Of a stretch of DNA of 64,000 nt, positions 54,162 to 62,553 are shown piece by piece. The notes under the pieces were generated by a model that was given only the letters and a program-made list of their open reading frames with translations, ran no database searches and was not told the DNA's origin. How positions within the stretch are numbered: position 1 is the first letter of the stretch; each line of letters begins with the position of its first letter. Source of the DNA: Leptospira sp. WS39.C2 (GTDB lineage Bacteria > Spirochaetota > Leptospiria > Leptospirales > Leptospiraceae); contig NZ_CP162142.1 in the NCBI RefSeq assembly GCF_040833965.1, positions 2,951,001 to 3,015,000 on the forward strand. Direction: 5' to 3'. The position numbers and the translations under genes were made by a program.

Positions 54162-54743
54162 TTAACTTTTGGTAGATTCGGCATTGTTCCCATTCCTTGA
54201 GAACAAATCGCCAAGGTATTTCAAACCTTCGAATAAATCGAGCCAAGATGTTTCTTCATCTCCTTTTGATTTCAAAAATAGTACACCTACAAAAAATGCT
54301 AAGAATGCTTTCCCACCTTTTCCATCTGTTTCTTTGGGAAAAAATCGATTCAATGCATTCTCATACGAAGAAAAAGATTCTTCCACTAATTCGAGTAATT
54401 CCTTTGAATCAGAGAGTTGGCGTTTCACATCTACAGCAAGTAACATAAGATTTAAAAAATGACCTTCTTTACCAGATACGAAATTCATTATATCAATGAC
54501 ATTTGTTGTTTCTTCTGAAAGTTTTTGAATCGCTTCTGCATCAGAAGTGACAAGGTGTTTTACCATAGAGGAAAACAATGATTCTTTTGTTGGGAAATAA
54601 TGATATAAGGTTCCAGTGGAAACACCTAATTCTTTTGAAAGTTCCCGCATCGAAACAGAGGCTACCCCTTTGGAAACAAAGATTGGTAGGGATTTGGAAA
54701 GTAACTCCATTCGATACAAATTATGATCTACAATCTTTGGCAT
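54162..54743 (-). CDS. TetR/AcrR-family transcriptional regulator
   Basis: A 193-aa repressor-type protein. N-terminal helix-turn-helix: ASVSMRELSKELGVSTGTLY and HYFPTKESLF (about residues 28-59), the TetR signature. The C-terminal ligand-binding half is not recognisable by sequence. ATG 54743 is chosen for AGGTGG five bases upstream; the frame begins three codons earlier at GTG. It is convergent with the alkane hydroxylase gene and divergent from icd, and either may be its target. Confidence 0.92.
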   Translation of the reverse strand: MPKIVDHNLYRMELLSKSLPIFVSKGVASVSMRELSKELGVSTGTLYHYFPTKESLFSSMVKHLVTSDAEAIQKLSEETTNVIDIMNFVSGKEGHFLNLMLLAVDVKRQLSDSKELLELVEESFSSYENALNRFFPKETDGKGGKAFLAFFVGVLFLKSKGDEETSWLDLFEGLKYLGDLFSRNGNNAESTKS

Positions 54744-55054
54744 AAAGACCACCTAAGTTAATCTCAGAATCAATTTTCCATTGAGATAAAACCATTTCCA
54801 ATGGCTTTCAAAAATCGATTAGACAACAGGGTTATTTTATTTCTATGCCAAAGGACATCAAGCGAGAATCTTCTCATAGAAAATAACCACTCACTCATAC
54901 TTCGTTCTACACAAAGTCACATTCAAAATGGATTATGTAACCTTCAGATTCAAAAGTTCATTTCAAATAGAATATTTTTTTCAAATTTCGATTCTAAGAT
55001 GGTCTAATATACGAACATTATTTCACGTATTGTATTGCATTCCAGGAGTAGAAT

Positions 55055-56539
55055 ATGCCCACAACCATGAAAGAATCAAATAGTAATGGAATAGAAGAGA
55101 ATAAAGAAGCTGTCGTCACTCTGATTGAAGGAGATGGAATTGGACCTGAGATCATCCAACAAACGATTCGCATTTTGAATGAAGCTAAGTCTGGATTACA
55201 ATTTGAAAAAGTCGAAGCAGGCTCTTCAGTTTATTTATCCGGTATCCTCTCTGGAATTGCTGAAAATGCTTGGGATACCATTCGAAAATACCCAACCATC
55301 TTAAAAGGTCCGATCACAACTCCTAGAGGGAAAGGTTACAAAAGTTTAAATGTTACCATTCGTAAAACATTAGGTTTGTATGCGAATGTTAGACCTGCAA
55401 AAACTTATAATCCCTTTATAAGAACGAATCATCCAAATACCGATATAGTCATCATTCGAGAAAATGAAGAAGATACTTATGCAGGAATTGAACACCGCCA
55501 AACACGTGAAGTCACACAATGTTTAAAATTGATCACTGTCCCAGGTACAGAAAAAATTGTGCGTTATGCATTTGAATTCGCAAGATCTAATGGAAGAAAA
55601 AAAATCACTTGTATGGTAAAAGACAACATCATGAAAATTACAGATGGTTTGTTTGCCAATATCTTCCAAACTGTCGCAAAAGAATACCCTGAAATTGAAG
55701 CAGAAAGTATGATCATTGATATAGGCGCAGCATTACTCGCCAATCGACCTCAAAAATTTGATGTGATTCTTGCTCCAAACTTATACGGTGATATTCTTTC
55801 GGATATTGCGGCTGAGGTTACTGGTTCTGTTGGAATGTGCGGATCTGCAAACATTGGTGACTTTGTGTCGATGTTCGAAGCTGTCCACGGTAGTGCTCCT
55901 GATATAGCGGGAAAGAACATTGCCAATCCAACCGCAGTGATTAAAGCAACAGTGATGATGTTAACACATCTAGGAAAAACGGAAAAAGCAAAACTCATAA
56001 GAAATGCAGTATTAAAAACAATAGAAGATGGTTTTCGAACTGCTGATATATTTCAAAATCAAAAGAATACTACACTTGTTGGAACAAAAGAGTATGTTGA
56101 CGCAATCATTGATAGGCTTGGAAAAAATCCAGAGGTACTCTCGGCAAGTGAACTTGTCAAACCAAAATCATTCATACTCAGTCTACCAACTTTAAAAGAA
56201 AAAAAAGAATTAGTTGGCGTTGATATTTTCTTAGATATACCGAGTGATCGAGATCCAAATACCTTAGGAAAAAACATTGAGGTCATCACAGAAAACTTTT
56301 TACATTTGAAAATGATCACAAACCGAGGAGTAAAAGTATATCCAAAGGGACAAAAAGAAACCTTTTTAACTGATCATTTTCGATGCAGATTCATCTCACC
56401 TAACGGCGGGAAAATCCAACATAAAGATATTACAGCTGTTCTAACTATACTCGAATCGAAGGGATATGATTTTATCAAAACAGAAAATCTATATGAGTTT
56501 GATGGAGTTCCTGGTTATTCCTTGGGACAAGGAGAATAA
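55055..56539 (+). CDS. icd: isocitrate dehydrogenase, Thermus/Rickettsia type with C-terminal extension
   Basis: A 494-aa TCA cycle enzyme. Isocitrate/isopropylmalate dehydrogenase fold: IEGDGIGPEIIQQTI (about 23-37), GPITTPRGKGYKSLNVTIRK, IIRENEEDTYAGIEH, KDNIMKITDG, APNLYGDILSDIAAEVTGSVG and the nucleotide segment FEAVHGSAPDIAGKNIANPTA. The last 140 residues are the small C-terminal domain seen in the 496-aa Thermus enzyme. NAD or NADP preference is not clear. Ribosome binding site AGGAG seven bases before the ATG. Confidence 0.93.
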   Translation: MPTTMKESNSNGIEENKEAVVTLIEGDGIGPEIIQQTIRILNEAKSGLQFEKVEAGSSVYLSGILSGIAENAWDTIRKYPTILKGPITTPRGKGYKSLNVTIRKTLGLYANVRPAKTYNPFIRTNHPNTDIVIIRENEEDTYAGIEHRQTREVTQCLKLITVPGTEKIVRYAFEFARSNGRKKITCMVKDNIMKITDGLFANIFQTVAKEYPEIEAESMIIDIGAALLANRPQKFDVILAPNLYGDILSDIAAEVTGSVGMCGSANIGDFVSMFEAVHGSAPDIAGKNIANPTAVIKATVMMLTHLGKTEKAKLIRNAVLKTIEDGFRTADIFQNQKNTTLVGTKEYVDAIIDRLGKNPEVLSASELVKPKSFILSLPTLKEKKELVGVDIFLDIPSDRDPNTLGKNIEVITENFLHLKMITNRGVKVYPKGQKETFLTDHFRCRFISPNGGKIQHKDITAVLTILESKGYDFIKTENLYEFDGVPGYSLGQGE

Positions 56540-56570
56540 ATAAAATAGACTCTCCTATTCGAAATTAAAA

Positions 56571-56602
56571 CCTTAAGTCACAACTAACTTACTGACTTAA
56601 GG
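56571..56602. terminator. bidirectional terminator between icd and the GyrI-like gene
   Basis: CCTTAAGTCA (56571-56580) pairs perfectly with TGACTTAAGG (56593-56602), 12-base loop. It is AT-rich on both sides, with TTTTAATTT on the minus side and a T run 14 bases on in the plus direction. The two genes converge here. Confidence 0.7.
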
Positions 56603-56614
56603 AATTGGAATTAT

Positions 56615-57217
56615 CTATTTTTTTGATTCGAAAAGATTTTCTAAAGGTAAAAATAGATTACGATTGATTCCTAAAGGCATATAAAAATCAATATGATCTA
56701 CAAATTTTGCAGAACCGCCATACACTTCAATTGCGACTGATGTTTTCCCAGATTCGTTTGACAATATTTCTTGAAACTTCGGATACACTTTTGTAGGAGC
56801 AAGGAAGTAAGAGAGTACATTCTTAAATGGAAACGAAGCCGTTAAACAATCAGATTGTGGAATCTGGAAGGTAACAAATTTTGATTGAATTGATTTGATT
56901 TGGTTTTCCGTAAGTCCCGACATACGACATCCCAAAACTGATCTTAAGTTTTCTGGAGGAGTGTCTGGTGGATCCAAATAAATTGCCAAACTATTACATT
57001 CAGTAATACCAATTGATTCCCATTCCTTTTGGAATTTTTCCCAACTCTGATTTAAATTTTGGTAGGGACCTTTATGAGTGTATACGAATACCTCCACTGG
57101 TCCGAAGGATTGGTGTATCACTTCAACAGTTCTAAATCCACCCATATATACATAAAAAGAAATACCTATAAGGATAAGTATTCCCATTACGATGCCAATT
57201 GTTTTCATCATTTTCAT
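56615..57217 (-). CDS. membrane-anchored GyrI-like (TEX264-like) domain protein
   Basis: A 200-aa protein with one N-terminal helix (MKTIGIVMGILILIGISFYVYMG) and a GyrI/SOUL-like small-molecule-binding domain: VEVFVYTHKGPYQNLNQSWEKFQKEW (about 41-66), AIYLDPPDTPPENLRSVLGC, FPFKNVLSYFLAPTKVYPKF, AIEVYGG. A single N-terminal anchor plus GyrI fold resembles the eukaryotic TEX264 layout. Function in bacteria unknown. Ribosome binding site AAAGGGA. Confidence 0.75.
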   Translation of the reverse strand: MKMMKTIGIVMGILILIGISFYVYMGGFRTVEVIHQSFGPVEVFVYTHKGPYQNLNQSWEKFQKEWESIGITECNSLAIYLDPPDTPPENLRSVLGCRMSGLTENQIKSIQSKFVTFQIPQSDCLTASFPFKNVLSYFLAPTKVYPKFQEILSNESGKTSVAIEVYGGSAKFVDHIDFYMPLGINRNLFLPLENLFESKK

Positions 57218-57383
57218 CTGAATCCCTTTTCTTTTTCAATGTTTCATTGCAAACGGAATGTATATTGCAAAAGTTGATCTTGGATTTTATTTCTTTTTTG
57301 TCAATAAATTTAGAAAGAGATTTGTTAGTTCTGTCTAATCAATATTAGTATCACTGATAGAATTTAAGGAATCCATTAAACAA

Positions 57384-58601
57384 TTGAAAGTTTCCTTTCC
57401 AACAGATCCAATCTCCATCCAAAAAAGAATCCAATCAATCGAGCCAATCAAGTACGGTAGCTCAAGAAACTATATCGATGGAGCAGTATCATTATTATCA
57501 CCTTACATTTCGAGAGGTTATATTTCCACCAAACAAATCTTTGAATATGTTTCTTCCTTAAGATACAAACCTTACCAAGTTTCAAAATTGATTCAAGAAT
57601 TGGCTTGGAGGGATTATTTCCAACTAGTCTGGAAAAACAAAGGAGAAGAACTTTTTTCAGATTTGAAACAACCGCAACCTAACACCAAACATTATAAATT
57701 TCCAAAAGCCTTTTTACAAAATAGTATCAACACTGGAATTCCAGGTATCGATCGCGAACTCATCGATTTTTACAATACAGGTTACTTACACAACCATGTT
57801 CGTATGTATATCGCCTCTATCATTTGTAATATTGGTGGAGCATATTGGAAAAAACCTTCTCAATGGATGTACTATCATTTGTTAGATGCTGATATCGCAA
57901 GTAATACCTGCAGCTGGCAATGGATTTCAGGAGCATTTAGTTCTAAAAAATATCTAGCAAACCAAGAAAACATAAATCGATATTTGAAAACCAACGACAA
58001 TCATACATACCTAAACTTGCCTTATGAGGAATTATTAAAAATAAACTCTTTGCCGATAGAACTTGAAACTCTTGTTGACTGGGACCTGAACGAAGCGTAT
58101 ATCTCAACAATCAATTGGTTTGACTCAAAACTTCTAAACTCAAACTTTGAAACTAATTTTGTTTCCTACAAGCAATCACAAACCAAATTAGTGATCGATG
58201 AAAGGTTACCGATATGTTTGTATGATATTTATAATTTGGATCCGAATTGGAAACAAAACACAGAGGCGAATCGGATATTTATGATGCGTCCAAACTTTTT
58301 CGAAAAATTTCCGTCATCACCGAATACTTTAGATTTCACCCTTTCATTAGCAAAAAACATCCCCAACATTCAATTTTTCTTTGGTGAATGGGAACATCTT
58401 TTGCAACAATTAAAAGAATATAGGCCACAAATCTTTTGGAAGGAACACCCATCTAACAAAGAATACATTGGGAAAGAGGAGGATAGGGATTGGATTTTTC
58501 CAGAAATTACGGGTTATTTCCCTTCATTTTTTGCTTATTGGAAAAAATGCGAAAAACTTTGGATTCGTGGGGAGGAAAACAAAGAGGTAACATTATTCTG
58601 A
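57384..58601 (+). CDS. photolyase/cryptochrome-family FAD-binding protein with unusual domain order
   Basis: A 405-aa protein. Residues 1-240 are the helical FAD-binding domain of photolyases: GRxxY-like YGSSRNYIDGAVSLLSPYIS, QELAWRDYFQLVW, NHVRMYIASIICNIG, DADIASNTCSWQWISGAF, KKYLANQENINRY. The alpha/beta antenna domain normally before it is absent. Residues about 265-395 instead look like such a domain placed after it (LPICLYDIYNLDPNW, LDFTLSLAKNIPNIQFFFGEW, ending DWIFPEITGYFPSFFAYWKKC). The start is TTG 57384 with AAGGA upstream. DNA repair by light is possible but not shown. Confidence 0.85.
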   Translation: MKVSFPTDPISIQKRIQSIEPIKYGSSRNYIDGAVSLLSPYISRGYISTKQIFEYVSSLRYKPYQVSKLIQELAWRDYFQLVWKNKGEELFSDLKQPQPNTKHYKFPKAFLQNSINTGIPGIDRELIDFYNTGYLHNHVRMYIASIICNIGGAYWKKPSQWMYYHLLDADIASNTCSWQWISGAFSSKKYLANQENINRYLKTNDNHTYLNLPYEELLKINSLPIELETLVDWDLNEAYISTINWFDSKLLNSNFETNFVSYKQSQTKLVIDERLPICLYDIYNLDPNWKQNTEANRIFMMRPNFFEKFPSSPNTLDFTLSLAKNIPNIQFFFGEWEHLLQQLKEYRPQIFWKEHPSNKEYIGKEEDRDWIFPEITGYFPSFFAYWKKCEKLWIRGEENKEVTLF

Positions 58602-58685
58602 ACTTTTCCAACTAGTTTTATCTTCCAAAGATTCAATTTTAGATTGAAATCAATTTCAATCATATAAAAAATTTCCATTTGTTCT

Positions 58686-59192
58686 ATGAAAATTAAAATA
58701 CTTTCCATACTCATTTTAGTTTATGCATTATATCTTTTTGTTCTAAGTGCCATCCAGATCATAAGTACAATCAATATAATGCAAGCTGGTGTCAAAACGA
58801 ATGGGAAAATAGTCTCCTCTTACAAAGAATTCAGCCATTCTACTCAAACGAGCAGTAGACGGTATGGTACAAGCCACTATATTATTAAACCCATCGTCCA
58901 CTATTCAGTAAATGGTTCAGTATTTGAAATTCATGGTAAAATATTAGGTGAGATAGGATCTGAATACAAGATGGGCCAATCAATTCCTTTGCTCTATTTA
59001 CCGAATAATCCAGGTTATGCAAAGATAAATTCCTTCTTAGAACTGTGGTCTAAACCTTTAAAAGGAATCGTATTCAGTGTCTTCTTCACTTTATTTGGTA
59101 TCTATCTAAAATCAATCATACTATTTCTCAAACAAAAATTGATTAATTTGTTCCAACTGAATCCCTTTCCTTCACACTCTGAATTTAAATGA
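58686..59192 (+). CDS. DUF3592 membrane protein
   Basis: A 168-aa protein with helix 1 (ILSILILVYALYLFVLSAI), a periplasmic or outer segment that is beta-rich (TNGKIVSSYKEF, IKPIVHYSVNGSVFEIHGK, GQSIPLLYLPNNPGYAKIN) and helix 2 (GIVFSVFFTLFGIYL). This is the DUF3592 layout. Function unknown. Its stop overlaps the ankyrin gene start (ATGA), so the two are cotranslated. Confidence 0.8.
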   Translation: MKIKILSILILVYALYLFVLSAIQIISTINIMQAGVKTNGKIVSSYKEFSHSTQTSSRRYGTSHYIIKPIVHYSVNGSVFEIHGKILGEIGSEYKMGQSIPLLYLPNNPGYAKINSFLELWSKPLKGIVFSVFFTLFGIYLKSIILFLKQKLINLFQLNPFPSHSEFK

Positions 59193-60112
59193 AGTTACGT
59201 TCCATTCGAAAAAATCAGCCGAACCAAATCATAAAAGTCTTTTGGTGCAGTTGTTTTTTGATACCAAATTTACTATTTTCCCAAAGCAAAGACATGGTAA
59301 AGTTGGAATGGTATCACTATATCTTCTTATCAACTATCCTCATCAAAGATGCGATTGAAAAAGGATCTACCGAAATCACAAACGGAATCCAAAACTACAA
59401 AGAATTCCGATCCTTACCTGAACTTCACAAAGCAGTCCTTCGGTCCGATATGGACAGAATCAAACAATTGATCAATTCAGGAGTAAATCTTGAAGAAAAA
59501 GACAAAAAAGGAGAGACTGCTTTATTTTATGCCTTGGACAAAAACTTAGTCAATATTGCCCGGTATCTGATTCAGAATCATGCAGATGTAAATGTTACCA
59601 ATCATAACGGAAAACCCGCTATTTTAACTGCAATTCAGTTTAACCAATATGATCTAGTCAAACTTATGTTAAATCATGGTTTAAAACTTCAAAATCCAAA
59701 CGGCACCGTTCTAACTTTGGCATGCAATACAAAACAAGTTAATTTCAAACTCGTACAATTATTTGTCGAACAAGGAGTATCCATCAATGCGAAGGATAAA
59801 AATTCTTATTCAGCACTTATGTATTTGGCAACAAATGAAGCACCAAATTTAGACATCATACGTTATTTGATCCAAAAGGGAGCGGATGTAAATGCGAAAG
59901 ATCGTGCCGGTAAATCCATCCTTCGATTACTCATAGAAGCCCGTACGCATCACCTTCGATTGATACAAATTTTGTTAGAAAATCATGCTGACCCAAATTT
60001 AAAAGACAATGAGGGACAAACAATATTTGATTTCATACAAAATTATTATGATCATCCCGAGACAAATGAAGTTGTTATCTATTTGAAAAAATATCGTCGT
60101 AAGTCCAAATAG
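59189..60112 (+). CDS. ankyrin-repeat protein, exported or membrane-tethered
   Basis: A 307-aa protein. A weakly hydrophobic stretch near residues 17-32 (VFWCSCFLIPNLLFSQ) may be a signal. From about 85 there are five or six ankyrin repeats: LHKAVLRSDMDRIKQLINSG, KGETALFYALDKNLVNIARY, IRYLIQKGADVNAKDRAGKS, LIQILLENHADPNLKDNEGQ. Protein-binding role inferred. It overlaps the DUF3592 gene by four bases. Confidence 0.85.
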   Translation: MKLRSIRKNQPNQIIKVFWCSCFLIPNLLFSQSKDMVKLEWYHYIFLSTILIKDAIEKGSTEITNGIQNYKEFRSLPELHKAVLRSDMDRIKQLINSGVNLEEKDKKGETALFYALDKNLVNIARYLIQNHADVNVTNHNGKPAILTAIQFNQYDLVKLMLNHGLKLQNPNGTVLTLACNTKQVNFKLVQLFVEQGVSINAKDKNSYSALMYLATNEAPNLDIIRYLIQKGADVNAKDRAGKSILRLLIEARTHHLRLIQILLENHADPNLKDNEGQTIFDFIQNYYDHPETNEVVIYLKKYRRKSK

Positions 60113-60221
60113 GAACGATAAAATTCGAAATTCTCTTTTACGTAAATAATTCCACTAACAAGTTAAAAAAATATCTCGCTTAATTCCAATGATATGCTTT
60201 ATTGAGCAGCGAGGTAAATTC

Positions 60222-60608
60222 ATGAATATCGTTTTTTCAAAAATGAAATGGATTATGTTAGTATCTGGTATCATTACATTTTCAATGATCCTTTCTCTTA
60301 TAAACCCTACATTAGGTTTAACTTTAACTTTCGGTGAATCATTAGATGGAAATTTAGCAAACATCATTGTTCGAAATTGGGGAGCTCTAATCGCCTTGGT
60401 TGGAGGGATGTTGGTTTATGGAGCGTATAACGAACCAAACCGAAACTTAGTTCTCGTTGTAGCTTCTATCAGCAAAAGTTTATTTATAACTTTAAACTTA
60501 ATTTATGGACAATCGTATTTGGAAAAATCCGGAATCGCATTAGTTTTTGATTCGGTATTAGTAGTAATTTTTGTTTTATATTTATTGTTTCATTCTTCAA
60601 AAAAATAA
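60222..60608 (+). CDS. small four-helix membrane protein
   Basis: A 128-aa protein with four hydrophobic segments (MKWIMLVSGIITFSMILSLI, NWGALIALVGGMLVYGAY, LVLVVASISKSLFITLNLIYG, LVFDSVLVVIFVLYLLF). GAGG eight bases upstream supports ATG 60222 over the earlier frame start at 60189. It resembles small DUF4345-like or DoxX-like proteins, but I cannot assign it. Confidence 0.65.
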   Translation: MNIVFSKMKWIMLVSGIITFSMILSLINPTLGLTLTFGESLDGNLANIIVRNWGALIALVGGMLVYGAYNEPNRNLVLVVASISKSLFITLNLIYGQSYLEKSGIALVFDSVLVVIFVLYLLFHSSKK

Positions 60609-60684
60609 TCTAATATTTCAAAAAAACAAAACATGAATATGGGTCAAGTTTCCAATCTAAAAATTGGGATCCCTGATCCATTTT

Positions 60685-61122
60685 TTACCGCATCAATTCT
60701 TCTAAAAATAAATTCAGAGGATACAATATACGAAAGTCCTTGAGAAAGGTTTCAGTGCTATTTATAGAAGTTACTTCTGCATTCTTAAGCTTTTTTACCA
60801 CAGCATATCCTTTATACTTTAAAAATTCAATCATAGGATGGTCTTTGGAAAACCCTCTTGGAACAGTTTCCACCTTACTTGCGTAAAATTCTTTTTCTTT
60901 TGAAAATCGAACATCTTTATAAATCCTAAAGATACATGATTTTGGATCTACGCCTCTTAATGATGGATCAAATGCTTCTAATCCTGATAATAAGGATGCC
61001 GTATAATGGATTAGTTCCTTTTGAATTTCGTTAAACCTCAGCTTTTGGTCCATAAACCATTCTCTATTATTATGAGTTTTCAACTCTGTTAGATATTTAA
61101 ATACTTTCGTACTTAGATTCAT
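60685..61122 (-). CDS. DUF2461 protein with internal deletion
   Basis: 145 aa, against roughly 215-230 for the family. N-terminal block present: LTELKTHNNREWFMDQK (about 11-27) and SCIFRIYKDVRFSKEKEFY (62-80). The sequence then jumps straight to the C-terminal block VPRGFSKDHPMIEFLKYKGY (88-107). The middle region, which in relatives holds the glycine-rich GYYLHLEPG and aromatic segments, is missing (about 75 residues). The frame is intact, so this is either a pseudogene by in-frame deletion or a shortened protein. Confidence 0.7.
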   Translation of the reverse strand: MNLSTKVFKYLTELKTHNNREWFMDQKLRFNEIQKELIHYTASLLSGLEAFDPSLRGVDPKSCIFRIYKDVRFSKEKEFYASKVETVPRGFSKDHPMIEFLKYKGYAVVKKLKNAEVTSINSTETFLKDFRILYPLNLFLEELMR

Positions 61123-61466
61123 ATTATGTTTCTTACATCACTACATTTCTTTTGTAACTAGTCGGACTAATTGGATTCTAACAATCCTCATTGACTCAAT
61201 CATATTTTCAGTGCCGAAAAACGAAATTTCTCCGAATCGACTAACAAAAACAAAGATGGTTACTCTAAACGATACATTGGTACGCTAGGACACAATTTGT
61301 CCATAACCCAATTTAATTATATCTGGTTATTTGTTACAGACCAAACTTATCTTCATTTCTATAAGAAGGTAAATGGAAGTTAGACCCGGAATTCTACATT
61401 TTTAAATAGAAAAGTATTTTTTAAAAATAATTGACAAACTTAGTAAAAATCTTGTATTCATTCCCA
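61123..61466. other. 344-base intergenic region
   Basis: I see no gene; only a short inverted repeat GGACA-N5-TGTCC at 61286-61300. Confidence 0.55.
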
Positions 61467-62276
61467 ATGGATTATTTCCCAAAAATCAGAAGCCTAACAA
61501 AGAATTTACTCTTGGTTACACTCTCTTTACATCTCAGTTGTAACTTCACAGATGTTCGTCTTCAAAATCCCAAAGACTTAACGGAAGCCAAAAACCTATC
61601 ATTGGTTGGATTTGTGATTGTCGATGACCTAAATGATGATGTTCAAGATGCAAGTGCAATGATGCTAAAAGTTTATCCAATCCTTTCAACTGGTATGTTT
61701 TTATTTGATGTACAAACTAAATCACCAATCGAAAGTTTATCCGATGCAAAAAAACCTATGGTTACTGTTGAAGAAGATGGAGAAAAAGTTTCTTATACGA
61801 ATCAGTATGTCACATCAACACCGACGTATTTAATAGACTCGAGAAAGGAACACTATTTGGGTTATTTATATTGGGATCGATTCTGCAATTACTGTTCTAA
61901 TCCAACTCGATACAAACTCAATTTTGAACCACAAAAAAGTATATCTACTTTAAAAATTAAAGGAAAACCCGGTGAAATTGTATTTTTAGGATTCTATAAA
62001 ATAAGTGTTATACGAGAAAATTTTGATATTAAAGATTTTTTATCAAATAAATCGAAAGATTTAGATTATAAATTTGAGCGAATTCCATCCGATTCACCAT
62101 TTTGGAAAAAAGATTTCAGAGATTATTCTATTTGGTCCAAGTTTGATCGTGAACATGGATTCAATGAACGTTCCGCAGAAATTAAATTCCTAAAAGAAAT
62201 CATGGAAACCCAAAAGAAAGGATACTGGTTTGACAAAGCCGAGAAAAGACTAAAGGAAATTTTAGCGGCAAAATAA
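61467..62276 (+). CDS. lipoprotein of unknown function
   Basis: About 269 aa. From ATG 61467 the signal is KNLLLVTLSLHLSC with lipid Cys 25. The frame starts 12 codons earlier at TTG, which would make the signal too long. The mature part has two close cysteines (FCNYCSNP) and a beta-rich middle (KGKPGEIVFLGFYKISVI), ending in a charged helix. No family recognised. Confidence 0.65.
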   Translation: MDYFPKIRSLTKNLLLVTLSLHLSCNFTDVRLQNPKDLTEAKNLSLVGFVIVDDLNDDVQDASAMMLKVYPILSTGMFLFDVQTKSPIESLSDAKKPMVTVEEDGEKVSYTNQYVTSTPTYLIDSRKEHYLGYLYWDRFCNYCSNPTRYKLNFEPQKSISTLKIKGKPGEIVFLGFYKISVIRENFDIKDFLSNKSKDLDYKFERIPSDSPFWKKDFRDYSIWSKFDREHGFNERSAEIKFLKEIMETQKKGYWFDKAEKRLKEILAAK

Positions 62277-62293
62277 TGAATCGCTGATTCCGC

Positions 62294-62330
62294 AAAAAAA
62301 GCTGGGTTAAAATTTTTACCAAAACCCAGC
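62294..62330 (-). terminator. terminator-like hairpin read on the minus strand
   Basis: GCTGGGTT (62301-62308) pairs with AACCCAGC (62323-62330), loop 14 bases. A run of seven A (62294-62300) precedes it, so the U tract appears on the minus-strand transcript. Yet both neighbouring genes are on the plus strand. It may still end the upstream lipoprotein gene. Confidence 0.5.
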
Positions 62331-62553
62331 CTCATAATTTTAAACAATTCCATAGGTTCTCCCAACCAGATCAAAGACGATCTATCTCAAAACTTAAACC
62401 TGCTTCTTATCAATTTTTTTCGTAAATTTTTTAAATTCCGCCTACCCGAAGTAAAATTCATGTATCGGAAATTTTCGATGTTTCATATTTATAGCATTAG
62501 AATCGAATCATAAAACTTCAGATTGAGACGAGTTTTTTAGGGTGGCTAATACC

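Noticed and set aside
60667..60690. Short hairpin GGATC-CCT-GATCC followed by T run
   Set aside because: Only five pairs and overlapping the end of the DUF2461 gene; too weak to call a terminator.
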